The notes below the pieces were generated by a model. It saw only the letters and a list, made by a program, of their open reading frames with translations, ran no database searches and was not told the origin of the DNA. Below, in pieces: positions 6,547 to 12,160 of a DNA stretch of 12,160 bases; position 1 is the first letter of the stretch; the number at the start of each line of letters is the position of its first letter. Position numbers and translations under genes: made by a program. The stretch comes from Thermoplasmata archaeon (lineage in GTDB: Archaea; Thermoplasmatota; Thermoplasmata; Thermoplasmatales; Thermoplasmataceae), in contig JAJZZZ010000037.1 of assembly GCA_021797265.1 (NCBI GenBank), positions 1-12,160 of the forward strand, written 5' to 3'.

Positions 6547-7629
6547 ATGAAAGCAATAATCGTCGATCCACCAGCAAAGGGGTTTGAATTAAGGGACGTG
6601 CAAATTCAGGAAGATGGCATAAAAATCAGGATCCTTGAAAACGGCATATGCGGCACAGACCGCGAAATTGTCAACGGGCAGCTTTCTACAGTTGCTGTCC
6701 CCTCTGGCTATAATTTTATGGCACTGGGGCACGAGGCAATTGGAGAGGTAATGGAGGATGGCGGGAATTTCAGGAAAGGCGATATCGTCATCCCTATGAA
6801 CAGGAGAGGGTGCGGGAAGTGCCTGAACTGTCTCATGGGGAGGCCGGATTTCTGCGAGACCGGTGAATTCATTGAGGCGGGCATCAAGGGAATGCATGGA
6901 TTCATGCGCGAGTACATCAGGGATTCTCCTGAATTTCTTGTGCCAGTTCCTGCTGATATCAGGGACATAGCCATCATGGCACAGCCACTATCAGATCTTG
7001 AAAAGTCGCTGGAGGAAATTCTTTCAGTTCAGGGAAGGCTGTACTGGAAATGCAGGGATGCGACATATGGATGCAGGCATGCGCTTGTGGTAGGCACAGG
7101 CGCCATCGGCATTCTCTTTGCGCTACTGCTCAGGAGCCATGGTTTCATGGTGACCATATCAAACAGAAGGGACACAACCCCACGTGAGTCCAGAATTTTC
7201 CAAGAGGCAGGAATCTCATTCTTCAATTCTTCCAAAGGATACTCTGAACTGGAAACAGGTAATGCATTTGATCTGGTTGTAGAGGCTTCGGGCTCAGACG
7301 CCTCAATTTTGCCGACACTTCTGCAGCTTCTAAAGAACAATGCCATTCTGGGGCTCTTCGGATTTATGCGTTCAGGCACTGCAAATTTGCGCAATACAGA
7401 TCTTCAGAGCCTGGTCTATAAGTCAATAACCGTGGTTGGCTTGATAAATGGACAAAAGCCTCATTTTGAAGCGGCCATGAGAGATCTTGTTCAATGGAAG
7501 CACATGTGGCCAGAAACCTCAAGATCTTTCATAACTCAAGAAGTAAATGTTAACAATATCGCCGATATTCCAGATATAATGTATAGAAAAATGTCTGGAG
7601 AGATTAAGACAAAGGTACTCTGGCACTGA
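6547..7629 (+). CDS. gdh: Glucose 1-dehydrogenase (zinc MDR family)
   Basis: This enzyme oxidises beta-D-glucose (often also galactose) to the lactone using NAD(P), the first step of the non-phosphorylating or branched Entner-Doudoroff route in Thermoplasma and Sulfolobus. The 360-residue length matches that family. Catalytic-zinc positions are Cys35 in CGTDRE, His62-Glu63 in GHEAIGE and Gln146 in AQPLSDLEKS. The structural zinc lobe has four cysteines (89, 92, 95, 103). The cofactor domain shows GTGAIG (183-188), and Asn206-Arg207-Arg208 follows the second beta strand, the NRR triplet that binds the 2'-phosphate of NADP in the Sulfolobus enzyme. It has its own promoter with an adjacent inverted repeat and is probably monocistronic. 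No other Entner-Doudoroff gene is in the window, although the aldehyde dehydrogenase could in principle act in the same pathway. Confidence 0.93.
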   Translation: MKAIIVDPPAKGFELRDVQIQEDGIKIRILENGICGTDREIVNGQLSTVAVPSGYNFMALGHEAIGEVMEDGGNFRKGDIVIPMNRRGCGKCLNCLMGRPDFCETGEFIEAGIKGMHGFMREYIRDSPEFLVPVPADIRDIAIMAQPLSDLEKSLEEILSVQGRLYWKCRDATYGCRHALVVGTGAIGILFALLLRSHGFMVTISNRRDTTPRESRIFQEAGISFFNSSKGYSELETGNAFDLVVEASGSDASILPTLLQLLKNNAILGLFGFMRSGTANLRNTDLQSLVYKSITVVGLINGQKPHFEAAMRDLVQWKHMWPETSRSFITQEVNVNNIADIPDIMYRKMSGEIKTKVLWH

Positions 7630-7640
7630 ATGAAGCTATT

Positions 7641-7737
7641 TATCCGTCAATTATTTTTTCCATTCCTATATATCCGTTTCTAGTGGAATCATTGTAATTG
7701 GGACATATTTGTATAAATTTGAAAATATGGTATCCGT
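7641..7737 (+). repeat. Three copies of TATCCGT at 30- and 60-bp spacing
   Basis: The heptamer starts at exactly 7641, 7671 and 7731. The spacing is a multiple of 30 bp, close to whole helical turns, as expected for sites on one face of DNA. No function is known to me. Confidence 0.4.
7651..7660 (+). terminator. T-rich terminator after glucose dehydrogenase
   Basis: A short tract with six consecutive T (7654-7659) lies about 22 bases after the stop codon and suits factor-independent archaeal termination. Confidence 0.35.
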
Positions 7738-7764
7738 GAAGTTGAAATATAATCAACTGCCCTG

Positions 7765-7780
7765 CATATTTGGAAATATG
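7765..7780. repeat. 16-bp perfect palindrome in the AT-rich gap
   Basis: CATATTTGGAAATATG: two 7-bp arms around GG. The same arms occur 12 bp apart at 7704-7710 and 7723-7729. This could be a protein site or a small hairpin; AT-rich composition makes chance more likely than usual. Confidence 0.35.
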
Positions 7781-7940
7781 TTCTAATATTCTGTGGTAGG
7801 CAAAGTAAATAATGAATTTTCCCATGAGAAAATTACCATTCATGTGTAACCAGTCATAGGAAACTTGTAAATCACAATTTTTCAGATGGTAAAATCAAAG
7901 AATTGAGATTAAAGTGATAGATGACAAGCATCGTGAGCTT

Positions 7941-8897
7941 TTATTCTACGATACTCTCCTTCAGCTCCACGTAGGGATAATCCGTGGATAGTGTCATCAT
8001 GGCATTCATGGGAATGAGCATCTGGCTGTCTGCAACATGACCGAATGGAAGTCCATAAATGGAAGGCTTCTGCAATTCTGTGAGGTAAAGCTGCACTATA
8101 TCCTCAATGTAAGGCATTGGCTCCTCTATGTCCACGATCTGCTTGAAATCTCCAAGTGCAAAGGCAACAAACCTGTCAAGAATGCCGGAAAGCTGCATGA
8201 CGGAGAAATACCTGTCAAGGTCTCCCGATGTTATCCCTGTGTCCTCCGCAAACAGTATCCTCCCGTCGGAGGATGGCAGATAGTTTGTTCCTATGAGTGA
8301 GGAATAAACAGATATGTTCGTGCCAACAGACCTTCCGTCAACCTTTCCCTTGTAAATGTATTTCACAACATTGTCTATGAACTGGGAGAGGTCATCTGAC
8401 TTTCCAGAGAGAACCTCTGTGTAGTTCTTGAATGTGGCCTTGCTGTACTCATCCGGATCAGACGCAGGCATTGGTCCATGGAATGTTATGAGACCTGAAA
8501 GCTTGTTGAAGGCCATGTGCAGCGCCGTTATGTCGCTGTATCCCACGAAGATCTTTGGATGCTCCCTGATAAGGTCGTAATCGAGGTATGGAAGAATGTG
8601 TATGGAGCCGTATCCGCCCCGTGCACACAGGATGGCCTTCACAGAATCGTCAGAGAAAGCCGTCATGATCTCATCAGCCCTGTCCTGGCTTGGGGCAGAA
8701 AGTGAATTTCTCTGGACAAGTTTCCTGATGTTCTTACCAAGTGATATCCTGTAACCCATCTTGGTGAGCCTGGTAACACTCTTTGAAAGGGCTCTCAGGT
8801 CGGGGACGCTTGCAGGCGCAATTATCCTTATCTCATCCCCTGGCTTCAGGGATGGTGGCCTTACTATTTCCTTGACCTCTCTGTAATCCTCCCTCAT
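7941..8897 (-). CDS. S66-family serine peptidase (LD-carboxypeptidase / MccF-like)
   Basis: A 318-residue cytoplasmic serine carboxypeptidase of MEROPS family S66. Bacterial members trim the L,D-tetrapeptide of recycled peptidoglycan (LdcA) or cleave the amide in microcin C-type toxins (MccF). Expected triad residues are in place: Ser121 in the nucleophile elbow VGYSDIT, Glu218 in FAEDTG and His287 in PFGHVAD. CARGGYG (91-97) and FHGPMP (139-144) are further family motifs. No signal peptide is seen. ATG at 8897 overlaps the M20 gene stop as ATGA, and GGAGGTGA lies eight bases upstream, so translation is efficient and coupled. In a wall-less archaeon a peptidoglycan role is unlikely for self; degradation of scavenged wall peptides, other isopeptides or detoxification is more plausible. 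Pairing with an M20 peptidase supports peptide scavenging. Confidence 0.9.
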   Translation of the reverse strand: MREDYREVKEIVRPPSLKPGDEIRIIAPASVPDLRALSKSVTRLTKMGYRISLGKNIRKLVQRNSLSAPSQDRADEIMTAFSDDSVKAILCARGGYGSIHILPYLDYDLIREHPKIFVGYSDITALHMAFNKLSGLITFHGPMPASDPDEYSKATFKNYTEVLSGKSDDLSQFIDNVVKYIYKGKVDGRSVGTNISVYSSLIGTNYLPSSDGRILFAEDTGITSGDLDRYFSVMQLSGILDRFVAFALGDFKQIVDIEEPMPYIEDIVQLYLTELQKPSIYGLPFGHVADSQMLIPMNAMMTLSTDYPYVELKESIVE

Positions 8898-10066
8898 TTC
8901 CTTTTCACCTCCTGGAATTCACCAAGCACCTGTGCCTTCATTTCGTGGCTGGATGCCCTGATTGCAGCGCCAACTGTTGCTTCAATGGCTATCGACAGGT
9001 TCGTGGAGCACACATATGGATTGGCTGCCTCCCTGAATTCATCTGAATGACCCGGAATGCCGGGAAAACCGATCTGCATGTCTATGTGCCCTGTTGGAAC
9101 TACCATACTCACGTTGGCCTCATCTGTACTTCCAGACGGTATTGTGGAATCGTCATCAACATTGACTGGATTTATGTGCAGCTTCTTCAACTCATTAAAT
9201 AGAATAGAATCAAGAGATCTGGAATGCAGGTAGCTCTCATAGAGCGGTGTTATCTGCCGCACCTTCACTGTTGCCCCATATCCCCTGCCTATGGATTCTG
9301 CCATGTTCTCAACCTTCCGAGAAAATTCGCGAACAAAATCCGATGAAGTTGACCGGATTTCCACATCCAAAACAGCCTTCTCAGGAATGACATTCGTTGC
9401 CTGTCCTCCTTCCCTGATAACCATGCCTATGACAAGATGCCTGTCATTCTTTGCCCATCCCCTAAGGTTGTTGATGGCAGAATATGTGCTCACTGCTGCA
9501 TCAAGGGCATTGATTCCCAGTTGGGGAGCGTCAGCACCGTGTGATGCCTTCCCTGTAAAGGCAAGCTGCAGTGTGATATCCGACAGGGATGTTGATCCCA
9601 CTCCCCACCTGTCGTCAGCATGGAAGCCGAATACCATGTCAATGTCATCGAAAACACCCTGGGCAGCCATTATCACCTTGCTGCCAGCATATTCCCCAAT
9701 TCCCTCCTCTGAAGGTGTACCTATAACAACAATCCTGATGTTCTTGGATAGGTCCTTAAGCACTGTGGCGCATCCCACTGCCCATGCTGAAATAAGATTG
9801 TGGCCGCATGAATGGCCGTTTGGAAGGGCATCGTATTCTGCGAGGAAAGCTATGGTTGTGTCCCCCTTACCATATTCCGCCCTGAAAGCAGTTTTCATAT
9901 CAAGCAGAGGCCTGGTGATCTTGAACCCCTCTGATGACAGGAAATCGCACAGGAGCTGAGAGGATTTTATTTCCTGGCTGCCAAGTTCCGCAAACTGGTA
10001 TATCTGGTTTGATAGATCAATAATTTTTTCCAACCGCCTTGAAATTGCTCCCTTAATGTCCGCCAT
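8894..10066 (-). CDS. M20 metallopeptidase/amidohydrolase (AbgB/PM20D2-like)
   Basis: A 390-residue zinc-dependent amidohydrolase of peptidase family M20, closest by motif to the group with p-aminobenzoyl-glutamate hydrolase subunit AbgB and the dipeptidase PM20D2. These remove the acyl or terminal amino-acid group from N-acyl amino acids and unusual dipeptides. Visible motifs: AEYDALPNGHSCGHN with Cys87 and His89, PSEEG with Glu120-Glu121 (catalytic and metal), FHADD with His149, GKASHGA (172-178) at the start of the dimerisation lid domain, and GHSDEF with metal ligand His340. No signal peptide, so intracellular. ATG at 10066 sits 27 bp from a TATATA box, giving a leaderless mRNA. It is the first gene of a two-gene operon with the S66 peptidase (ATGA overlap), together suggesting hydrolysis of imported peptides or modified amino acids. 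Exact substrate unknown. Confidence 0.92.
   Translation of the reverse strand: MADIKGAISRRLEKIIDLSNQIYQFAELGSQEIKSSQLLCDFLSSEGFKITRPLLDMKTAFRAEYGKGDTTIAFLAEYDALPNGHSCGHNLISAWAVGCATVLKDLSKNIRIVVIGTPSEEGIGEYAGSKVIMAAQGVFDDIDMVFGFHADDRWGVGSTSLSDITLQLAFTGKASHGADAPQLGINALDAAVSTYSAINNLRGWAKNDRHLVIGMVIREGGQATNVIPEKAVLDVEIRSTSSDFVREFSRKVENMAESIGRGYGATVKVRQITPLYESYLHSRSLDSILFNELKKLHINPVNVDDDSTIPSGSTDEANVSMVVPTGHIDMQIGFPGIPGHSDEFREAANPYVCSTNLSIAIEATVGAAIRASSHEMKAQVLGEFQEVKRK
8906..8913 (-). promoter_or_regulatory. Strong Shine-Dalgarno site for the S66 peptidase
   Basis: On the minus strand GGAGGTGA, fully complementary to the usual archaeal 16S rRNA 3' end, is eight bases before the ATG at 8897 and inside the last codons of the M20 gene. 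It fixes the start and shows that internal operon genes use ribosome sites while first genes here do not. Confidence 0.75.
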
Positions 10067-10089
10067 AATGTATAACTAAGGCATTCTGA

Positions 10090-10098
10090 ATATATAAC
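10090..10098 (-). promoter_or_regulatory. TATA box for the peptidase operon
   Basis: TATATA at 10091-10096 is centred 27 bp from the ATG at 10066, the textbook archaeal spacing for a leaderless transcript. Because the element is symmetric it could also direct a plus-strand transcript starting near 10120, where the tandem inverted repeats begin. Confidence 0.65.
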
Positions 10099-10114
10099 TG
10101 CATTCAGGAACTTA

Positions 10115-10203
10115 AGACAGGGCGTAGCAAGTTGCTGTCTGTGATGGTAGAAATAGAGAGTGAGCTACCTGAATAATCTAAGGGACCGCTGCGCACCTTA
10201 GAT
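10115..10203. other. Three consecutive inverted repeats, possible structured RNA
   Basis: Within 89 bp lie AGACAG/CTGTCT (10115-10120 with 10135-10140), GGTAG/CTACC (10146-10150 with 10165-10169) and ATCTAAGG/CCTTAGAT (10176-10183 with 10196-10203), each perfect, with 12-14 base loops, separated by only five or six bases. The eight-pair repeat is the strongest. A competing dyad, AGCAAGTTGCT, is at 10126-10136. The region is upstream of the secreted-protein gene. It may form a small RNA, or be a cluster of protein sites. It matches no RNA family I recognise. Confidence 0.4.
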
Positions 10204-10260
10204 CTGTCATTGAACATGGCAAGATTTGTACATGAATTGCAATCAACCTTGAAAAATCGC

Positions 10261-10269
10261 CTTAATATT
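10261..10269 (+). promoter_or_regulatory. TATA-like box for the duplicated-domain secreted protein
   Basis: CTTAATATT is centred about 22 bp upstream of the ATG at 10287, slightly short but within range for a leaderless start. No ribosome-binding site is present. Confidence 0.4.
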
Positions 10270-10286
10270 GTCCGAAATCATGCATC

Positions 10287-11288
10287 ATGAACAGCAAGAC
10301 AATAATGTATGTGGCAGCAGTGTTCATTGCCCTGACCATCATAATGGCAGGGTTGTTTGTCTTTGAATATTCTGCCGCAGCAAGTGAGAAAGCAAGTTAC
10401 AATTCAGTGAATAGTGTTTATCTGGGACAGCAGTCTTCGGTGGTCCTGAACGATGCCTATGCTCACTGGGATTATATTGCCATTGAAAACTCATCACTGC
10501 TGAAACCCCAATACCTTGATAACGCCACACTACACTGGATAGGTGGTCCACTGACCGGAACGTACACTGGAGTTCAGAATATAACTTCCGTGTGGAACAG
10601 GTTTTTTGGGCTCTGGTCAGCAGTCTGGTATTATACAGAATCCCCGCCCACAGTTGCAGTGTCAGGTTCCTCAGCAACGGTGACCTCATTGAATCAGTTT
10701 GTTCTGACTCCATATAGTGCAAGCACTCAGGCGCAGTATCTAAACATAAGTTACTCACTGACATATATGAAAGTGAATAACTCATGGTCAATACTCAGCG
10801 AGACATGGCACATAGTCGGGGCAGGATATATATCACCCACGCAACAGTTTGTCCTTTCCAATTATGTTGGCAATCTGGCTTTCAGCCACTGGAACAACAT
10901 AGCCATCGAGAACAACACGACCGTTATGGAGCAGTACGAATCAAATGCCACACTACACTGGATAGGTGGACCACTCAACGGGACATACTCCGGAATTTCC
11001 CAGATCAACACAACGTGGAATAGGTTCTTTGCTCTCTGGTCTGCTGTATGGTTCTATGCTGAGGCGCCTCCAACTGTTACACTGTCAGGGAACATTGCAA
11101 ACGTCAGCGCTGATATCCAGTTCGTGGTTCAGAATGCTGCGAACACCTCACAGTTCAAGTACATCAATGTGTCCTATAACATAATGTATTACAGGACCGG
11201 TTTCTCAACTGCAAACGGATATCCTGATTACATGATATATAACGAAACATTCCGCATCACAGGTAGCAATGCCCTGGACAAAATCTGA
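10287..11288 (+). CDS. Secreted/anchored protein with a duplicated NTF2-like domain
   Basis: A 333-residue extracytoplasmic protein. Residues 5-27 form one hydrophobic helix after a short Lys-containing N-terminus, a signal anchor or uncleaved signal peptide. The rest is two copies of one domain (about 52-178 and 193-326) offset by exactly 141 residues. Shared blocks are HW..IAIEN, NATLHWIGGPL.GTY.G, WNRFF.LWSAVW, then a strand-rich second half. Helix-then-sheet order and the HWIGGP/GTY.G turn resemble SnoaL/NTF2-like domains, but no catalytic set is evident. Fourteen N-X-S/T sequons are present, several conserved between copies (68/209, 79/220, 153/294), fitting a glycosylated surface protein. 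There are no cysteines, as expected for an acid-exposed protein. A winged-helix regulator and small membrane protein follow after 49 bp with a separate promoter. Function unknown: ligand binding or surface-layer association are guesses. Confidence 0.85.
   Translation: MNSKTIMYVAAVFIALTIIMAGLFVFEYSAAASEKASYNSVNSVYLGQQSSVVLNDAYAHWDYIAIENSSLLKPQYLDNATLHWIGGPLTGTYTGVQNITSVWNRFFGLWSAVWYYTESPPTVAVSGSSATVTSLNQFVLTPYSASTQAQYLNISYSLTYMKVNNSWSILSETWHIVGAGYISPTQQFVLSNYVGNLAFSHWNNIAIENNTTVMEQYESNATLHWIGGPLNGTYSGISQINTTWNRFFALWSAVWFYAEAPPTVTLSGNIANVSADIQFVVQNAANTSQFKYINVSYNIMYYRTGFSTANGYPDYMIYNETFRITGSNALDKI
10524..10969 (+). repeat. Direct repeat copies within the duplicated-domain gene
   Basis: The 23 bases at 10524-10546 are identical to those at 10947-10969, offset 423 bp (141 codons), and encode the shared ATLHWIGG block. 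Flanking sequence has diverged in protein and DNA, so this block is either strongly constrained or recently homogenised by gene conversion. Confidence 0.75.
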
Positions 11289-11304
11289 AGTGAATGGTGA
11301 AATA

Positions 11305-11313
11305 GATTTATTT
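11305..11313 (+). promoter_or_regulatory. TATA-like box for the regulator-membrane protein pair
   Basis: GATTTATTT is centred about 29 bp upstream of the TTG start at 11338. It supports a leaderless mRNA starting with TTG rather than initiation at the internal ATG. Confidence 0.45.
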
Positions 11314-11337
11314 CCCTTCAAACCTTTCTTTTAAAAA

Positions 11338-11658
11338 TTGGCTTCCACTGATTTCGAGACTTCATTCAAGAGACTGATATGGTGGCTGTTCGTATCCACA
11401 AGAGGAGGACCCATGAGAACGAGAATAATGCTGTCTTTAATGGAAAAACCAAAGAACACAAATCAGCTATGCGGACAACTGAATGTGAATTACAGGACCA
11501 TTGATCACCACCTGAAAGTTCTGCTTGAAAACGACTTAATCACGGTGGTGGGCAATGGCTATGCTAAAACGTATTTCCCTGGATCTGCAGTGGAGATGAA
11601 TAAGGAGGTATTCATGAAAATAATAGAGAAAGTTGACGGAATGAGAGGAGGAAACTAG
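11338..11658 (+). CDS. Winged-helix DNA-binding regulator (ArsR-like)
   Basis: A 106-residue DNA-binding protein with a winged helix-turn-helix. The motif runs NTNQLCGQLNVNYRTIDHH (40-58, recognition helix around YRTIDHHLKVL), with the wing at about 69-80 (VVGNGYAKTYF) and a C-terminal helix (87-101) probably for dimerisation. The GGPMRTRIMLSL lead-in is typical of a large archaeal group of these proteins. The start is TTG at 11338; the next in-frame ATG (residue 26) would remove the first helix. Two bases separate its stop from the next gene, which encodes a small membrane protein, a pairing widespread in archaea where the regulator is thought to respond to or be tethered near the membrane partner. 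It may also act on the upstream secreted-protein gene. No metal-binding cysteine pair is seen (only Cys45), so metal sensing is unlikely. Confidence 0.88.
   Translation: MASTDFETSFKRLIWWLFVSTRGGPMRTRIMLSLMEKPKNTNQLCGQLNVNYRTIDHHLKVLLENDLITVVGNGYAKTYFPGSAVEMNKEVFMKIIEKVDGMRGGN
11646..11651 (+). promoter_or_regulatory. Shine-Dalgarno site for the small membrane protein
   Basis: AGGAGG lies eight bases before the TTG at 11660, inside the last codons of the regulator gene, and settles this non-ATG start. Confidence 0.7.
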
Positions 11659-11659
11659 G

Positions 11660-11944
11660 TTGGGCCCGCTATGGATTGCAAATCTGGTGATTCTTGCCAT
11701 TGCTATGGTTGTTTTCGCCTTCGTCATGGTAACCTATATAAGGAGTTACATGAGCGTGAAATCAAAGGCTCTTGGGAATATAATGGCGCTAAGTGCAATA
11801 CTCATGTCGGATTCGTTCATAGCAGTGATCATATACTACTTCCTTTCCATGAGATATGGGGCGTGGCTCGCTTCCGTGCTCCTGGTGATCAATTCCGTTT
11901 CATTGATCGGCTATTTGTTTCTCTTCAGGGCCCTGAATGTGTGA
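11660..11944 (+). CDS. Small three-helix membrane protein paired with the regulator
   Basis: A 94-residue, very hydrophobic protein with three predicted membrane helices (about 4-27, 38-60 and 68-90) joined by short loops. The first loop is basic (RSYMSVKSK) and should be cytoplasmic. An Asp (DSFIAV region) lies within the second helix, which could be functionally important. The start is TTG at 11660, two bases after the regulator stop and eight bases after AGGAGG. Architecture and position match small membrane proteins commonly encoded next to archaeal winged-helix regulators (DUF7521-like in haloarchaea), so it may sequester or signal to the regulator; that role is inference. A T-rich tract follows, ending the two-gene unit. 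Confidence 0.8.
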   Translation: MGPLWIANLVILAIAMVVFAFVMVTYIRSYMSVKSKALGNIMALSAILMSDSFIAVIIYYFLSMRYGAWLASVLLVINSVSLIGYLFLFRALNV

Positions 11945-11969
11945 GATCCTCTATGTTATAGTTCCGGCA

Positions 11970-11989
11970 TTTTCATTATAATTCTTTTT
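11970..11989 (+). terminator. T-rich terminator after the regulator pair
   Basis: T-rich tracts (four T at 11970-11973 and five T at 11984-11988) lie 25-45 bases after the stop codon of the membrane protein, suitable for archaeal termination. Confidence 0.4.
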
Positions 11990-12021
11990 AGTCAGCAAAT
12001 AAAGTAGTAAAATAACTTTAC

Positions 12022-12055
12022 GTCATGAATATTTTAATTTATCCGACATCATGAC
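12022..12055. repeat. Inverted repeat GTCATGA/TCATGAC
   Basis: Two perfect seven-base arms (12022-12028 and 12049-12055) are separated by 20 AT-rich bases. A second, smaller repeat TAAAGT/ACTTTA is just upstream (12000-12020). Both lie between two gene 3' ends, so an RNA hairpin at a transcript end is as likely as a protein site. Confidence 0.35.
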
Positions 12056-12108
12056 TAATCTATTGCGTGTTCCATAATTGTTAACATAGCGTCCCGAAAG
12101 TTGTGTAT

Positions 12109-12160
12109 TTATAAAGGATACCTCTTCTGGAACATTTCCCTGATCTCGTCCCTGCATTTA
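12109..12160 (-). CDS. Possible C-terminus of a minus-strand gene (runs off right edge)
   Basis: The last 52 bases read on the minus strand as an open frame ending KCRDEIREMFQKRYPL and a TAA stop at 12109-12111. Composition (charged helix, AGG arginine codons, higher GC than the adjacent spacer) resembles the real genes here. Only about 16 residues are visible, so no family can be given and chance is possible. Confidence 0.4.
   Translation of the reverse strand, partial: KCRDEIREMFQKRYPL

Larger units (their letters stand above)
7630..7940. other. AT-rich gap between convergent 3' ends
   Basis: Both neighbouring genes end here, so no promoter is required, yet the gap is 311 bp and clearly more AT-rich than the coding regions. 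It holds a T-tract terminator, three copies of TATCCGT, and several dyads: CATATTT/AAATATG at 7704-7729 and 7765-7780, and AGTTGA/TCAACT at 7740-7758. A 67-codon open frame on the minus strand (7640-7843) is its only longer frame and looks non-coding. It could be a decayed gene or house a small RNA; I can support neither firmly. Confidence 0.5.

Noticed and set aside
7640..7843. 67-codon open frame on the minus strand in the AT-rich gap, with a TTTACA-like element about 27 bp upstream of its ATG.
   Set aside because: Composition is much more AT-rich than real genes here, the translation has no domain character, and the frame spans the T-tract terminator and dyads. A decayed or orphan gene cannot be excluded.
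9291..9959. 222-codon open frame antisense to the M20 gene.
   Set aside because: It mirrors a motif-rich, conserved gene and has no recognisable features or promoter of its own.
10141..10172. Possible C/D-box guide RNA (GTGATGG then CTGA).
   Set aside because: The C box is imperfect, the boxes are 21 bases apart rather than about 12, no convincing C'/D pair follows, and the inverted repeats explain the segment better.

Overview
The window looks like chromosomal DNA from a wall-less, thermoacidophilic archaeon of the Thermoplasmatales or a close relative. The evidence is indirect. First genes of transcription units have TATA-like boxes about 22-31 bp upstream of the start codon, so their mRNAs are probably leaderless, and two of them start with TTG. 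Internal operon genes instead carry GGAGG-type Shine-Dalgarno sites. Arg is mostly AGG and Ile is often ATA. A zinc glucose 1-dehydrogenase of the Thermoplasma/Sulfolobus type is present. I see no tRNA, rRNA, CRISPR array, transposase or integrase.

Layout, left to right. (1) The N-terminal 244 residues of an aldehyde dehydrogenase (minus strand) run off the left edge. A divergent promoter region follows, leading to an MFS transporter whose N-terminal half resembles the FLVCR group, overlapped by an MDP-1-like HAD phosphatase. (2) A minus-strand pair encodes a sphingosine-1-phosphate-lyase-family PLP enzyme followed by an FGGY carbohydrate kinase; the kinase 3' end overlaps that of the phosphatase tail to tail. 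(3) A 115-bp divergent promoter region with a 22-bp near-perfect palindrome separates the lyase from an unknown beta-repeat membrane protein. (4) Next come glucose dehydrogenase with its own promoter and an upstream dyad, then an AT-rich, probably non-coding gap of 311 bp with repeats. (5) A minus-strand peptidase operon has an M20 aminoacylase/dipeptidase-like amidohydrolase and an S66 LD-carboxypeptidase-like enzyme overlapping by ATGA. (6) A short intergenic region with three consecutive inverted repeats precedes a secreted or membrane-anchored, sequon-rich protein made of two copies of one domain, then a winged-helix regulator coupled to a three-helix membrane protein. (7) The right edge may hold the C-terminus of another minus-strand gene.

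The most interesting part is the left half. A kinase, a lyase that in its family cleaves phosphorylated 2-amino alcohols to an aldehyde plus phosphoethanolamine, an aldehyde dehydrogenase, a transporter of a group known in animals to move choline and ethanolamine, and a small phosphatase lie within 5.7 kb. Together they could form a catabolic or salvage route for an amino alcohol or amino polyol in an organism not expected to make sphingolipids. That route is inference. What the sequence shows directly is family membership and adjacency. The glucose dehydrogenase fits the Entner-Doudoroff type sugar oxidation known in Thermoplasmatales.
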